From Gnetum montanum (taxonomy: Eukaryota > Streptophyta > Gnetopsida > Gnetales > Gnetaceae), in the NCBI GenBank assembly GCA_015680685.1, contig MNCI01004202.1:351-64350 (forward strand): a stretch of 64,000 bases of DNA, written 5' to 3'. A program made the position numbers and the translations under genes. Within the stretch, counting starts at the first letter, position 1. Every line of letters begins with the position of its first letter. The notes under the pieces were generated by a model. The model searched no databases. It saw only the letters and a program-made list of their open reading frames with translations, and was not told the DNA's origin. Shown here one piece after another: positions 28,950 through 41,782 of the stretch.

Positions 28950-30000
28950 AGATTCTAGACACTATGGAACCGAAACCATTGGAACTAAAGGCCCTACCAG
29001 CAACATTGGAATATGCATTTTTAAACAATAAGAAACTAGTAATAATCAATGATAATTTGAAAGACGAATAGAAGAGGAAGTTGATAGAAGTTAAAAAATT
29101 CCCTACTGCATTTGTGTGATCTTATGATGAGATCACAGGAATTAATCCAAGAATCTATCAACATCAAATATACATTGATCCTATAGTCAAACCACAACAC
29201 CAACCCCAATGAAGGCTCAATCTGAAACTAAAAGGAGTAGTCAAGAAAGAGTTGGAAAAACTATCCTATTATGGATAGTGAATGGGTCAGTCCCTTAATA
29301 ATTGTTTCAAAGAAAGGGGGGGGGGGGTTTGCGGCTGGTGGGGGGAGAGGGGGGAATGGTGAGTCTACATTGACTTCCAAATGTTGAATGCTACTACATT
29401 CTAGGATCACTTCCCTTTGTCATTTGTTGATTAGGTCTTGGACACCATTGCAGGACATGAATATTACAATTTTCTAGAATATAGTAGATACAATCAAATC
29501 TGCATTACACCTATAGACTAGGAAAAATGAACTTCACCAATCCATGAGGAATGTTTGCCTACAAACATACGTCTTTTGGCCTTTGTAATGCATCAGCCAC
29601 CTTTTAGAGATTGGTATTAAGCATCTTCCAAAAGTAGATAGAAAATGCGTAGAAGTAGTTATGGATGATTTTTTGACATATGGGCTGAATTTCAATCAAG
29701 CATCGGACTGGTTAGAGTAGGTACTAAAAATATGTGTAGAAATGAACCTTAAGCTCAACTAGTAGAAGAGCCATCTCATGGTTCATGATGGTATAGTGTT
29801 AGGAACAAAAGTCTCTAGAAAGATATCGAGGTAGATCCTAAGAAGATTAGAGTCATACAAAATACCACTCATAGGCTACAGATAGTGAAAGCTATGAGAT
29901 CATTCTTAGGCCACATGAGATATTATATAAGATTCATAGAAAATGTTTCAAAAATAGAAAAACTACTCATGAAAATCATGAAGAAGGATGCACCCTTTGA
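28950..30000 (+). pseudogene. Reverse transcriptase of element B
   Basis: Homology to the RT of A runs from the LEYAFLNNKKLVIIND-like segment (about 29,005) through a damaged VSKKGG box, then FGLCNASATF, and a catalytic MDDFLTYG at about 29,660. A G-rich run at 29,317-29,346 disrupts the frame at the fingers. Stops are numerous. Confidence 0.8.
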
Positions 30001-30252
30001 ATGGACAAAGTCATGCGAAAAGGCATTTGAAGCTTTGAAGTAGAAACTAGGTGAAATACCAATCCTTCAAGCTTTTAATTGGTCCAAACCTTTTCATATC
30101 ATAACCAATGCTTCCCACTATGCACTTGGTTCAATACTGACACAATTAGATGATAAAAAGAGACCTTACTATATATACTATCCTAGTTGGTGCATCATTG
30201 GAGCACAATTAAACTACATCACAATAGAAAAGGAGTTGATGGTAATAGTGTA
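30001..30252 (+). pseudogene. RNase H of element B, first part
   Basis: FEWTKSCEKAFEALK and ITNASHYALGSILTQLDDKKRPYY are readable, then NYITIEKELMVIVY, where element C interrupts at 30,252. The missing strand continues at 51,864 (VLENFIYYMLRYQIYIHTDHSAI). Asp of the TDAS box is changed to Asn. Confidence 0.82.
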
Positions 30253-31102
30253 TGATGAGACATCATTTGATTGGCTTTGATATCAGGTAACATTGGATAC
30301 CTAATGTTGAAGCCCAGGATGTGATGCTGAATATCTAATATCACATGGTATATGCTAGCCTATAAATATAGTACTTGGGCTCATGATTTTTAATAAGCTT
30401 TTCATAGTTTTTGTCATAGATAGTGATGCTCTTGCAGTTTGTTTTCTCTAGAGTTAGAATATTTTATAAGTGCTTGTAGTAGGAGTATGAGTGTGTACAG
30501 ATCTTTGTTCAAACATTGATGTACCTGAGCATAGTGGTGTGATGGGAATAAAAACAAACCATTTTGATCATCCTTGTAGCACTGAGAATAAATTAATGTT
30601 TCCTTGATGCATTTAATATTCATGCACTTCACTTTAATGCACTTTAATTAAGTAATTAATTTCTAGTTATTAATGAACACAAGCATGACCACCTTGAGCA
30701 TACGTGTAGCACTTGGTAACCCAGAAATGCTTAACATTTGGTAGCCTAGCAGTGCTATACGTGTTCAGGATGTGTTTGGAAAGTGGGAATGGGTACTTGT
30801 GTTAGGCTAGTTAGGTAGTAGATAAACTAGATCCAAAATTACTCTACCTTTCATTCTTGTTTTAGGTGATTAAATTTATAAAACATAAAAATGATAAAAA
30901 TCATGTGCCTTAATAATACTTAAACCATATCCTTAAGCTTCACAAGTGTAGTTGGGAAGACAATTAACATTCTCAATGCCCATTTCACTTCCTAGAGAAT
31001 TAGTTCACTAGAGAATTATAGGTCCATGAAATTCAATCGGATCATGCATAAACACCTTAGTGATTCATATCGTTGAGCATAGGGGTACTTCGCCACTCAT
31101 CA
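30253..31102 (+). repeat. 5' LTR of element C
   Basis: TGATGAGACATC at the start, GATATC/AATATC motifs at 30,283-30,345, TATA box CTATAAATATAG at 30,361, AATAAAAA signal at about 30,548, and end GGGTACTTCGCCACTCATCA. The tRNA-Asp-like site TTGGCATCATTGCCAAGGAC follows at 31,103; all five differences from the Athila consensus are transitions. Confidence 0.9.
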
Positions 31103-31283
31103 TTGGCATCATTGCCAAGGACCTTTTGGTTGTTTTGTGGAATATCTAGATTTAGTGAGAATTATGTCAAAAATAGAACTTGTAGTCAATGATTTTGTGG
31201 AATGAACCTTAGATCGTATCACATTTTAAGATTACTACAAAAATTTTAAGAGCCACACTACATTTTTATTTTTCTAACATAAA

Positions 31284-33650
31284 ATGTCATCTTCTCATAG
31301 TAGAAATTCTCTGCCCAAGTCTAATGCAGTACATCCAATGATGCCTCAATAATACCGAGTGGTATATGCTCATCTTGATGAGTATGTATCCAATTTCACC
31401 TTCATCCTACACTAAGATGAACAACTACAATGGCATGACATGGAGTGAAACATTGTATTATTGCCCAATCGATCCATTCCTACAATGCTCTAGCAAATGT
31501 TTATACGATGGTGTCTCCAAGGACTTCATGCTGAGTATGTGATGTAAGATAGTGATGCTAGGGATTATCATCCCATTGAGGTAGAATGTATTATTGATTG
31601 CCAATTAGAACAAAGTTATGAATTTGCGAGGGGAAAAGGATTTAATGATTACCCATTCTTGTTGTAATAAAAAGATGTTGGAGAGCCCTTCTCTAGGGAT
31701 TTTCCATTCAATGAAATTCCTCTCTTTAACTTTAGTGAAGGAGGTCAAAAATAGAACTTGTAGTCCATGATTCAAAATCATATTTTTGGTAAGAATTGAT
31801 CTAATGACAAAGAAGGATCCAAATAGGCAAGTCAAGGTAGGGATGCAGACAAGAAACAAGATCATGCTCATGGTTACAATCATTGAAGAGGTGGTAGTAG
31901 GCACTATGATGGTGCTAGTCCTCCTTCCTCTTCACTTTCATCATCATCCTCTTATTCTTTTGGCTCTAATAGCAACCGTAAGGGGCACAACTGTGATGAA
32001 GGTAACCAATAAGATTGAAATGATCAAAGGGACCATCAAGTAAGGTAAGACCAAGGGCATAGGCATTCAAGAGAGATGCGATGCCATGAATGAAGGGGTA
32101 GTAGAGGGCATCACAAGCACCAAAATCATGGCCTTGATGAGCCTTTTCTTACTACCTAAAGTGTGCTAAACATCGTAGAGGCAGTTTAAATTCCAACAAG
32201 GCATGTAAAGGATAGTCGGATCAAAAGATTAGACATGAATAATATCCCTAGGTTCAAAGGGGAATATAACATAGATTCATAGAACCATCTCCAAGCTTTT
32301 CAAGATGCATGTGCCTTGAAAAACATAGAGAATAAATGGAAAAAGCTTAAGTTGTTCCCAAAAACACTCATTAAAGAAGCATAAAATTGGTACCAATCCT
32401 TAGAACTAGAATCTATCAGATGATGGATTACAATGCTTGAATTGTTCAATGATAAATATCAAACATACTTCAAAGTGTCCAACTTGAGAAGGTAGATCCA
32501 AGGATGGAAACAAGGAATACATGAACCCTTAGATTCCTTCATCAGCCAATACTATTCCTTAATGCACAAATGTCCTGGCCATGGTTATTCTCAACTAGAT
32601 CAACTTCATCACATTGTAGATAAGCTTCGATCTAAAATGAGGAGAACCCTTGGTGTCTATAACCAAGGAAAATTATCAGAATTAAGTGCTTGTTGGATCC
32701 AAAGATTGATTGATCAGGTAGCTAAAGAGGAAGGTGAATTGAAAAAATGAGAAAGTGTAGAAAAGTATAATCACGATCCCTCCATTTGTAAGAGGAAGGT
32801 TCAATTCTATGATAGTGAGGAAGAATCAGCACTTGATGAGTTGATAAGAAGGAAAGCCTTATCACTCCAAAAATCTCAATACAAAATTATAGCCAAGGTT
32901 GATCGATTATGCTGAAGGGTCCAAAGAACAAGGTAGTGATTGTGAATGCAAACGGCATAAGGAAGTTGAATGTACCTATCAAAAAGGTAAGGGAAAGAAT
33001 GATGCAATAGAAGAAGTTGTCAAAAGTGAATCAGATGATGATGGTGGGTGTGACATCTGCTAGTATGAACATCCTAGGGGATGTTTCCCCATAGTGTCAC
33101 ACTTGTAGGAGCTTGGGGTATATGCTTTGAATCCACAACTAGCATAAAGGAAAACATCCAAAAGATTGTCTTATCCTCAAGGTAATTCTAGGTAGTTCCA
33201 TCAACCACAATAGTATTATCCAAGTGGAACTCCACCACAACCATATGAGCAATATCAATAGTGGTAGCAACCATAGTCATGGGGGCTAGCACCATTAAGA
33301 TAGAAATACCCTTACCAAAAACCTGATCCCTATGGGTATCACGTTTAATAGCCCTTGTCTCCACATGACTCCTCCAGTCACATTTCTACTTTCCAATCTC
33401 ACTACCATCCTTCTAATTATTATTGAACTCATTCTCCACATGCAAGAAAGGATACTACCTCCTACGCTTATCCTCCTTTTGGTCCTACACATCTTCCTCC
33501 TCTGACTGCATAGCTACCACTTGCTCCACCTATGCAAGGTGAACTACCAGTTCAACTACAACAATGCAATGCTACCAAGGTTGTTAGTCTACAACCAATT
33601 CATCAACCAAGTGGTTTAGATACTTGATCAAAGAAAAGACCTTTCTTCTA
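31284..33650 (+). pseudogene. gag of element C
   Basis: Start ATG at 31,284 (MSSSHSRNS), RDYHPIEV near 31,565, a linker, then the capsid core from about 32,180 (RIKRLDMNNIPRFKGEYN, KLKLFP, LFNDKYQTY) and frame 32,562-32,750. The zinc knuckle near 33,050-33,090 reads CDIC, stop, YEHPRGC, a CX2CX3HX3C arrangement. A proline/glutamine-rich tail follows. Scattered stops occur throughout. Confidence 0.82.
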
Positions 33651-33779
33651 ATCACGTAGTCTACCTAAGCCCTCAAATACACCTATAGTTGATAACCTTA
33701 TTCCTCCATCTTCCTCTACATTAAATTTTTTTGAGTTCCCTTCAAACCAAATATCGTCCAAGATCTACACTATGGTTCT

Positions 33780-34269
33780 TACTCATGTTGTATCTAATTG
33801 GATCCATGCTAGAAACCTTTCCAAGAAGCTAGTAGATCCTAGGAGTCCACTGATCTATTTACAGATTATTGGGAACAAACCATCCAAGGCTCTTCTTGAT
33901 TTTAGTTCCAATGTCAACCTGATCTCTCATAAGATGTATATTGCATAGAACTTACCTCTTTTAAAGAAGATAAATATCATATTAGAATTGGTAGACCAAT
34001 CCATCACTATTTCATTGGGACTAGTGGAAGACATTGTAACCACTATCTATGAGTGGTCTTATCCTACTGATTTCCTAATGATCAAAGTGGATAACTACAA
34101 AGGGGACTTCCTAGTCATCATGGGAAGGGCATGGCTAAGCAGCATTAATGCAAGAATGGGCATCAGAGATCTTTCTCTAGAAATATCAAAAGAAAATGCA
34201 TTTAGAAAGATCGAGAAGAAGCGAGTACCATGCATCACGTATAGCAATACAAGGTGCAATTGTGTGTAG
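33780..34269 (+). pseudogene. Protease of element C
   Basis: The active-site segment LLDFSSNVNLISHKMY (about 33,892-33,945) has lost the glycine. The frame 33,988-34,269 contains SITISLGLVEDIV and FLVIMGRAWLSSINA. About 600 bp that in A encode the link to RT and the RT N-terminus are missing after 34,490. Confidence 0.8.
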
Positions 34270-34499
34270 AAACTTTGGGCAGTGAAATGAACATCCATTT
34301 CTACATGCAAGCAGTGTGTACTAGAAGCAAAAATTCAAAGGTGTCTGTACATAGTAGCCACAAAATAGGAGAGCACCCAATGGCTGACCACTAATTTTGA
34401 GAGTAGTACACTTTGCATAGAAGCAACTAAGAGCCTAACATGTGCATATGTTATAGGCATGAACAAACTAGAGCAAGTTCATCACCAAATCTCTAATTA

Positions 34500-35480
34500 T
34501 GCAAATGAATATGGAAACATTCAAGAATCATTTTTTTGTTGGCATTTTTTAATCAGGTGTTAGACATAATATTTGGACATTTCTACTATAGTTTTGTAGA
34601 TGGTTATAGTGGCTATAACCAAATCCAAATCATGCTTGAAGACCAAGCCAAAATAAAATTCACAAATCCTTGGGGAACTTTTGCATATCACAAGATTCCT
34701 TTTGGTCTATGTAATGCCCCTACTACCTTTCAACACTTGGTCCTTAGAATTTTTGAATACCAAATCGGTAGTGGTATGGAAATCTTCATGGATGAATTAT
34801 CCACCTATGGAGATACATTTTTGCATGCCCTAGATTGCCTTGAGAAAGTGGTGAAACAATATTTTGAGACAAAACTTAGGATCAACTAGCAAAAGAGTCA
34901 CCTAATGGTCTAGGAAGGCATTATATTGGAGCACAAAATATCACAAGCAAGGATTGAGGTTGACCCCAAAAAAATAAGGGTCATTCAAGGAATAACTTGC
35001 CAACTAGAAACTGTCAAAGATGTTTGGTCATTCCTTGGACATACTAGCTACTACCGATGATTCATAGAGAATTTCTCTAAGATTGCAAAACCATTGGTGG
35101 AGCTAACAAAGAACTATGCTTCATTTTCCTGGACTACAGAATATGAATGAGCATTCCAATAGTTGAAAGAGAAACTCATAGAAACTCTAGTCCTAGAAGC
35201 ACTCGATTGGTCCAGACTATTTTATGTTATGATGAATGCATCAAATTATGCCTTGGGAGCTATGCTTACATAGATGGATGACAAGAAACATCCATATTAC
35301 ATCCACTACACTAGTTGAAGTGTTGTGGATGCACAACTAAACTACACCAGCATAGAAAAAGAATTAATAGCAATGGTGTTTTCTCTAAAAAATTTTAGGC
35401 ATTATGTGCTTGGATACAAAGTGTTTGTGTACATAGACCAAAGTGCCATCTGCTTCTTGATCAACAAGCCAACAATGAGC
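34500..35480 (+). pseudogene. RT (N-terminal deletion) and RNase H of element C
   Basis: The frame 34,536-34,889 has VDGYSGYNQIQIML, WGTFAYHKIPFGLCNAPTTFQ and the catalytic box FMDELSTYG (second Asp changed to Glu). RNase H follows from about 35,120 (FSWTTEYE) to YKVFVYIDQSAICF at about 35,450, with the TDAS box now MNAS. The fingers region upstream of VDGYSGYN is absent. Confidence 0.85.
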
Positions 35481-35519
35481 CCCCATGTCATTTGATGGTT
35501 GCTGATCTTATAGGAATTC

Positions 35520-36920
35520 AATCTCATGATGGTAGATTGAAAGGGCACTAAGAATGTGGTCGCTAATTACTTGTCTCAGTTATGATGGGACAACAAAGAG
35601 GAAGAAAGCCCACTATTTGATATGTTTCCTAACAAACACCTCTTTGTTGGGGCTATAACTAAATAATTGCCTAATGAACCTAAATGGTATGATGGCATTC
35701 TCACCTATCTTCTCATCCAAGAGATGCCACAAGGGTTGGACCATCAGAAGAAATAGTAGTTTCTTCACCAGGTAAAATGCTTCATGGAGATTAATAGACA
35801 CCTCTACAAGATGTGCACTGATGCCCTAGTTTGTTGGTATCTCCCTGATGCTAATAAACTACGCATTCTCTAAGATACTCATGAAGGTCCTTGCAGAGGC
35901 CACTATGCTGGAAGATGTATAACCATTAAGATCTTGATGGTAGGGTACTATTGGCCAATAATATTTAGGGATGCTCATCAATATGTCTGCTCTTGTGAAT
36001 AATGCCAACAAGATGATGGAATGATTGCTGAAATGGAGGGACCTCAACAATGGATTCAACCACTGAATCCTTCAACATATGGGGAATTAGCTTCATGGTT
36101 CCCATCACATCCATGTTAAATAAAAAGGTGTACATCATAGTCATTGTTGATTATTATACAAAATGGGCAAAAGCAGCAATCATCATTGACTATACATCTT
36201 CTATTGCTGCTTGGTTTGTACAACAAAATGTTGTAAATAGATTTGGTGTGCCATGTGCATTAATTTCTAATAATGGAACTCATTTTATGGCCACCACCTT
36301 TTAGAAGCTTATGCAATGCCTAGGGGTTGAACATAAATTCACAACACCCTACCATCCCCAAGCCAATAGTTACGCTGAGGTTACCAATAGGGAAATCACA
36401 AAAATTCTAACAAGAACTATTAGCAAATATAGGAAAGACTAGAGCACAAAACTCAATGATGCCCTTTGGACTTACCACTTAACATGGAAACTTCCTATAG
36501 GATACTCTCCCTATGAGCTTGTGTATGGAAAATTACCAACACTCCCTATTCAATCTAAGCTCCATACACTATCAACAACCTATGACCTCGACCTTGACTT
36601 GAGTCTAGCATAAAAAGAAAGATTGATGAATCTCAACTTGCTAGACGAAAACCGATTGGTGGCCCTATCATCTACCGAGTTACACAAGGCATTCGACAAA
36701 AAGAGCCATGTTTTTAAAATCAGGAAAGTCAAAATTTCAATAGGGAGATAATTTTTTCTACTAGAACCCCACACATGTACCTCAACAATCTAAGTTCCAA
36801 ATGTTTTAGGAAGGACCTTATATAATTCATGAAACTTTTCCTTTTGGGGCCATGATGATCTACAAACCTGAGAGCCTAGATAAGAAATAGTTGGTCAATA
36901 TACAACAAGTCAAACCTTTC
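35520..36920 (+). pseudogene. Integrase of element C
   Basis: The zinc-binding half runs 35,600-36,030 (HEGPCRGHYAGR, then CEXCQQ). The core includes WGISFMVPI (first Asp changed to Ser, near 36,078), ALISNNGTHF (second Asp changed to Asn, near 36,262) and YAEVTNREI. Two of three catalytic acids are thus gone. The C-terminal FYKTESLDK-like end is at about 36,860-36,890. Confidence 0.85.
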
Positions 36921-38101
36921 CATGAGCATAAGCCATCAAATACAACAAATGCCTCATTGGATGGATAACAACATCCCATATTTCAAATCTCCTTTTTTCA
37001 ACTCAATCGAGGGAAAGATGGCCATTCACACTAACTATATAAGTGGCTCCTTATTTTTTCATTATTTTTATTTTACACATTTTTATTTTGCAAATTTTTT
37101 TTACACATTCTTTATTTTACATCTACTTATTTTCATGTTATTAATATTTTCTAATTTTTGTTTTACAACATCATTAGTACATTTGTTATTTCATGAATCT
37201 TTTACACTTTCTTTTATATTTTCTTTTATTTTGGTGTGATTTTCTAACTTTTTGTTAATAAGTTCTAGGCATAGTGGTAATTCATTGCTTGATGGTGGTA
37301 TGTACTATGTTATTATTTGATTGTTGGTGTTTGGATTCTAGCTTTGAATTTTGTTACTGATAACGAGAACATGGTTTCTTTTCATGCAATAGGCAATGAG
37401 TCCACAACATCTACCCATCCACAAAATCTATGGTTTTCCTTGTTTTGGAAATGTGCAATCCCTTTTTCATTAACAAAACTATAATGAATTTGTAACTTTG
37501 GTAGTTTTTGGAATTGGAAAGGATTCAAAGGTTTGAACAAGGTGTGACTTCAAAGGGATTCAATATTCTTTGTCCTTTTCTACTTGCTTGGATGCATATG
37601 TATTTTCATGGATTTCTTAACATTCTGTGTTGACCAATAAAGGAAGTTGAATAAGTCTTTGCATGGTTTGGTTCTCATAAAAGAAAAAAAAACATAAAAA
37701 AAATGGGAATTCAAAGCACACTCATTAGACATAATAAATGAACAAGTATTTGCATGGTGTGGTTCCCATTTCAGAAAAAGACCAATGGGAATTCAAAGCA
37801 GACCCCTTGAACAAAATAAATGGGCCACAAGCACTAGTTATGGAACTAGAAAGACATGTTACCCATGCCTAAAGGTCCCCTCTAACTAAGGCCCTTCCTC
37901 ACTTCCTACTTTTCTTTTCTTCTCTAATAAGGAACAGTGGTTGTTCTATGGGAGCACTCTTGTATCTCATGGGGGTGGATTGGTCATAGAATGATGATGC
38001 GAAGTCATTGAATGTGGTTGGTTTTGGTATAGACTAAGGATGAATCTTGTTAAGTTATTTAACCATAAAATTCACAAAGGACTTCATGTAACCTTAATTA
38101 G
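36921..38101 (+). other. 3' noncoding region of element C, first half
   Basis: A T-rich tract with TTTTACAC repeats (37,055-37,240), GGCAATGAGTCCAC (37,393) and GAAAGACATGTTACCC (37,849) match the same blocks in A. It ends at the ATTAG target site of element D; the other half resumes at 50,010. No protein is recognised. Confidence 0.78.
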
Positions 38102-39004
38102 TGATGAATCATGGTTTTTCATGTGATGATATTGGACCCTTGATATTAGACCCTCGATATCGTACCCTTGATATCAGATCCTCAATATTGAGTACACGAT
38201 ATCGTAGCCTGGATAATGATATCGAATACATGATATCATGGCTCTTGTGTAAGCCTATAAATACCACATTTAGGCACATAGGAAGGGGGGAGTCAGTAGG
38301 TGTAAGTGTAGAGTCTTTTTATTCATTTTTAGTTCATTTCAATCCTTTCCCTAGTGCATGCCTGCAATGTGATGATTATAATTGTATGAAACCTTTATTC
38401 AAGTGTAATGTACTTGGACACACACATGATCGGTAATAAAGATCGAGATTACTCCATCATTGTAGCATTTACTTAGTTTTAATTGCTTAATTTTTATTTT
38501 TATTTATTTTTTTCTTAATTAATATTTCTTTACCATCATTTACTATTCCTATTGTTAAATGCAGAATGAGTACAACTTAATCATAAGCATTTAAGGGTGA
38601 CTACTTGGTATCTCAGTAGCATATTTAGGAGTGCTTAAGTAACATGCACTTGGTAATCCCATAAGTAGTACACAAAGTCCAAGATGTGTACGGATGATTA
38701 AGGACGGATGCTCATCACACTTAGGCTAGCTTAGATTCTCTTGTCATATTTGTCATTAGCTTAATCAAAGTTATTCTCTATTATCCTTAGGAGAAGCATA
38801 GTGATAGGAAAAACATCATTCATCTCACTTTGGACTAAACCATATGTGACAAAGCAAATACTAGTCTAGGTGGGAAGACAGTGAACTACGATCAATGTGT
38901 AACTATCTAAATACCACAACTAGTCTATCTTTTGAGTTCAACTGGATCATGCATACATGCTCGTATTTGTATGGTTGAGTGTAGGGGTACCTTGTCACTC
39001 ATCA
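38102..39004 (+). repeat. 5' LTR of element D
   Basis: Begins TGATGAATCATGG. The U3 consists almost wholly of about nine GATATT/GATATC motifs (38,128-38,250), such as CCCTTGATATTAGACCC. TATA box CTATAAATACCAC at 38,262, AATAAAG at about 38,436, end CTTGTCACTCATCA. Confidence 0.92.
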
Positions 39005-39136
39005 TTTGGACCATTTCTAGGGACGATGCTAGTTATTTAGATTAGTTACATCATCCAAGATCACTATAACGAAGCCTTGATGATATATCTTTTAGAAGGA
39101 AGTAATTGCAAATAAATCACACAAAAATTCACAACA

Positions 39137-40830
39137 ATGTCTCTCTCACAATACTATGATATTGTAACAACCATTAAGGTAATTTATTGGAGAACCAACG
39201 AATTATACGATGATGAAGATAAAGTTTGGAGTACTCAATCTGATGCAGGGGTCCCCTATGTACATAAAAAAAGATAATATCATCCCAACTAACAAATTCA
39301 TAACCTACTTACTGATGATGAACCCTTGCTAGCCACTAAGAACCTAATGCATATACAAGAGGCTATTCAAATATCTTGTAGGCATCATAAGAAAAGCTAT
39401 CTACCCAGGCTTGATTTAAACAACTTTTCCAAATTTTTAGGAGGCTATGATTTGGATCTAGAGCATCATTTACAAGACTTCCATGATGCTTGTGTATGGA
39501 ACAATATTGATAATGGGTGGAAAAAAATTAAGCTCTTTCCTACAGCACTCAATGGCCAAGCAAAAGTATGGTACAGGTCCTTAAGATCAAAATCAGTTCG
39601 ACGTTGGCCAACAATGGTAGAACTCTTCAATGAAAGATACCAAACCTATGCAAGAGTGTTAGCCTTGAAGAGACAAATCCAAGAGTGGAAACAAGAATAT
39701 AATAAACCCTTGGACATGGCCTTAGAAAGATATTACTCTTTGTTAAAAAAATACCCAAGCCATGGGTTCTCCAAGGAAAGGCTAATGTACCGCATCATAG
39801 ATGGGCTCCATAACGAAACAAGGGAGACCCTCGAGATGTATGCCCCAAGTCAACTATATGAGCTACAAACCCATCAATTCCAAGAGCTTATTATGTGGGT
39901 AGCAAAATAAGAAGGAGAAATGGCTAAATTGGAGAATGTTAAAAGCTCTCAATGGGACCAAAAGCTCAAATTAGCAAAGGTCCATGATCATGAAGAGGAG
40001 AAATCAACTCACCTCAAGGAGGTGGAATCATCTTTGCTAATACTACAATCACTAGATGAAATTGAGGCAAAGATCAATAAGATGATGGAATGGATACATG
40101 AAAAATGTGGAGAATATGCCAACACTATTAGAGGTAGAACCATGATGATCCAAGAAGCAGGACAGAACACCCTTAGACAATCAAAAAGAAGGGTTGAAGA
40201 GAATAAGAACTCAACTACTAATCATATGCATCAATGTAACCTTTGCCTATATGATCACCTCAAAGGTCAATGCCTAACCTTTCACATTTACATGAGCATT
40301 GGGAAGGAATGTTACATCTAGAGTTCGTACAAAAATACTATGTTCAATCATAGTGGCCAAAATTCTAGTCATGGGGGAGGCCACCCTCAAACTAGTCACA
40401 CCCTTCATACCATTCGCACCTAAGCGCTTATCAGGTTCAAAATCCTATTTCCCCAACTGGGTCAACATCCTCTATCTCATCACATTGTTATCATTCTCCT
40501 AAGTATAATCAACCCATATCCTTTCCAACAAAATCACCACCTCATGTTGCACTTCTCCTCAAGCTCAATATTCTCATCCGTTACCTCCTTCTACATCACC
40601 ACTAGTTGTGCTAGAAGGTTTTGCATCACAGCACCAACTCATAAACATTACTTGTGCTACTATGGTCAACAACAGTGTAGGTCCTCCACAAGGTCAAAAG
40701 TGTCCTTTCTTTAGGAATGACCAAAGAAAGAGACAACATGCTTTTGAAACCACTGCACCCTCCAACCAAGTGCAAATTCAACGCTATGATGCATTTACCT
40801 CCTCGAACACAATGTCTCCTATTATCTTAT
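39137..40830 (+). pseudogene. gag of element D, first part
   Basis: Start ATG at 39,137 (MSLSQYY). The frame 39,326-39,910 encodes the capsid core (HIQEAIQIS, KKIKLFPTAL, KVWYRSLRS, LFNERYQTYARV, HGFSKERLMYRIIDGL) and is the best preserved gag here. It continues in the same frame after one stop to 40,321 with a zinc knuckle CNLCLYDHLKGQC (CX2CX3HX4C). The linker found in B and C between N-terminus and core is largely missing. The frame containing the PSN-rich tail (40,608-40,830) is interrupted by element E at the CTTAT site. Confidence 0.85.
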
Positions 40831-41767
40831 TGATGAGTGGCGAGGTACCCCTACACTCAACCATACAAAACAAGCGTAGCACGCACGATCCAGTTGAACT
40901 CCGCAGACTAAATTCCTACACGCCCATGGAACACTTGGGGTTAATCATTCGTTGTCTTTCCAAACTTACTTGTGTTTGTCACGGTGTATGGTTAAGCAAG
41001 TCCAAGGTATATGATTTTTATATCTTTTATGTTTTATGTCTTCTATGCTAAAGAGTGAAGGGTTGAGAAACTAACTAACTCTAACTAATGACTAAGTCTA
41101 AATTAACTAGCGTCAACATCCATTCCCACATACCGTACACACCCTGAACTATGCAACTGCGGTTACCAAATGCTAATCGTTACTGGGATCACCACGCGTA
41201 ACGCACATGCATGAAGTGGTCGTATTGAGGCACTTAACTAGCCTAAGTGTAATGAGCATCCATTCCTTGACTAGCCATACACATCCTTAGATGTTCGTAA
41301 TCAAGTCATACTCATTCCTCATTCTGGAAGTTGAGGGTGAGAGGAAAATCTAATCGTGATGAGCAGCTGATTCCTTGATTAGCCGTACACATCCGTAAAC
41401 GCTTGTAATCAAGTCGTACTCATGCCGCGCTACTACAGGGTAATAAATAACAAGTAATAAATCCTATTCCATGCACTGCAAGGTTTATCCACAAAGCTTG
41501 TCTTTATTGCCGTACACAACTTGCGTTCAGGTACAATGTTGCTCGAATAAAGATCCGTTCACTTGGGGACTACTACTACAGGCACATGGAAAATATTCTA
41601 TCTCTGGAGTGATCAATCTGCTAGAGTTTCCCTACTTCTAGCCTAGGATGGGAAATAAGGGGAGTGCTGCCTCTTATTTATAGATTTGACGGCGGATTGC
41701 GATATCGCGTACGCGACATCGCAGGGGATGACGCGATATCGTGGCTCATGCGAATTGCGTCTCATCA
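40831..41767 (-). repeat. 3' LTR of element E
   Basis: On the minus strand it begins TGATGAGACGCAATTC, has CGATATCGCG-type palindromes (41,697-41,750), a TATA box CTATAAATAAGAGG near 41,680, and ends CTCGCCACTCATCA at 40,831. In the first ~165 alignable bases I count 15 differences from the 5' LTR, 14 of them transitions; the next ~115 bases are identical. The adjacent minus-strand tract AGTCATGGGGGTA (41,768-41,782) is the polypurine tract. Confidence 0.9.
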
Positions 41768-41782
41768 TACCCCCATGACTGA

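Larger units (their letters stand above)
24631..30252 (+). mobile_element. Athila-like element B, left part (LTR to RNase H)
   Basis: The outermost and most decayed member of the nest: LTR, primer-binding site, gag, protease, RT and the first part of RNase H, cut at 30,252 by element C. The RNase H frame resumes at 51,864 after the duplicated GTGTA. Almost every domain carries several stops. CCTAT precedes the LTR as a possible target duplication, but the 3' LTR was not identified. Confidence 0.85.
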
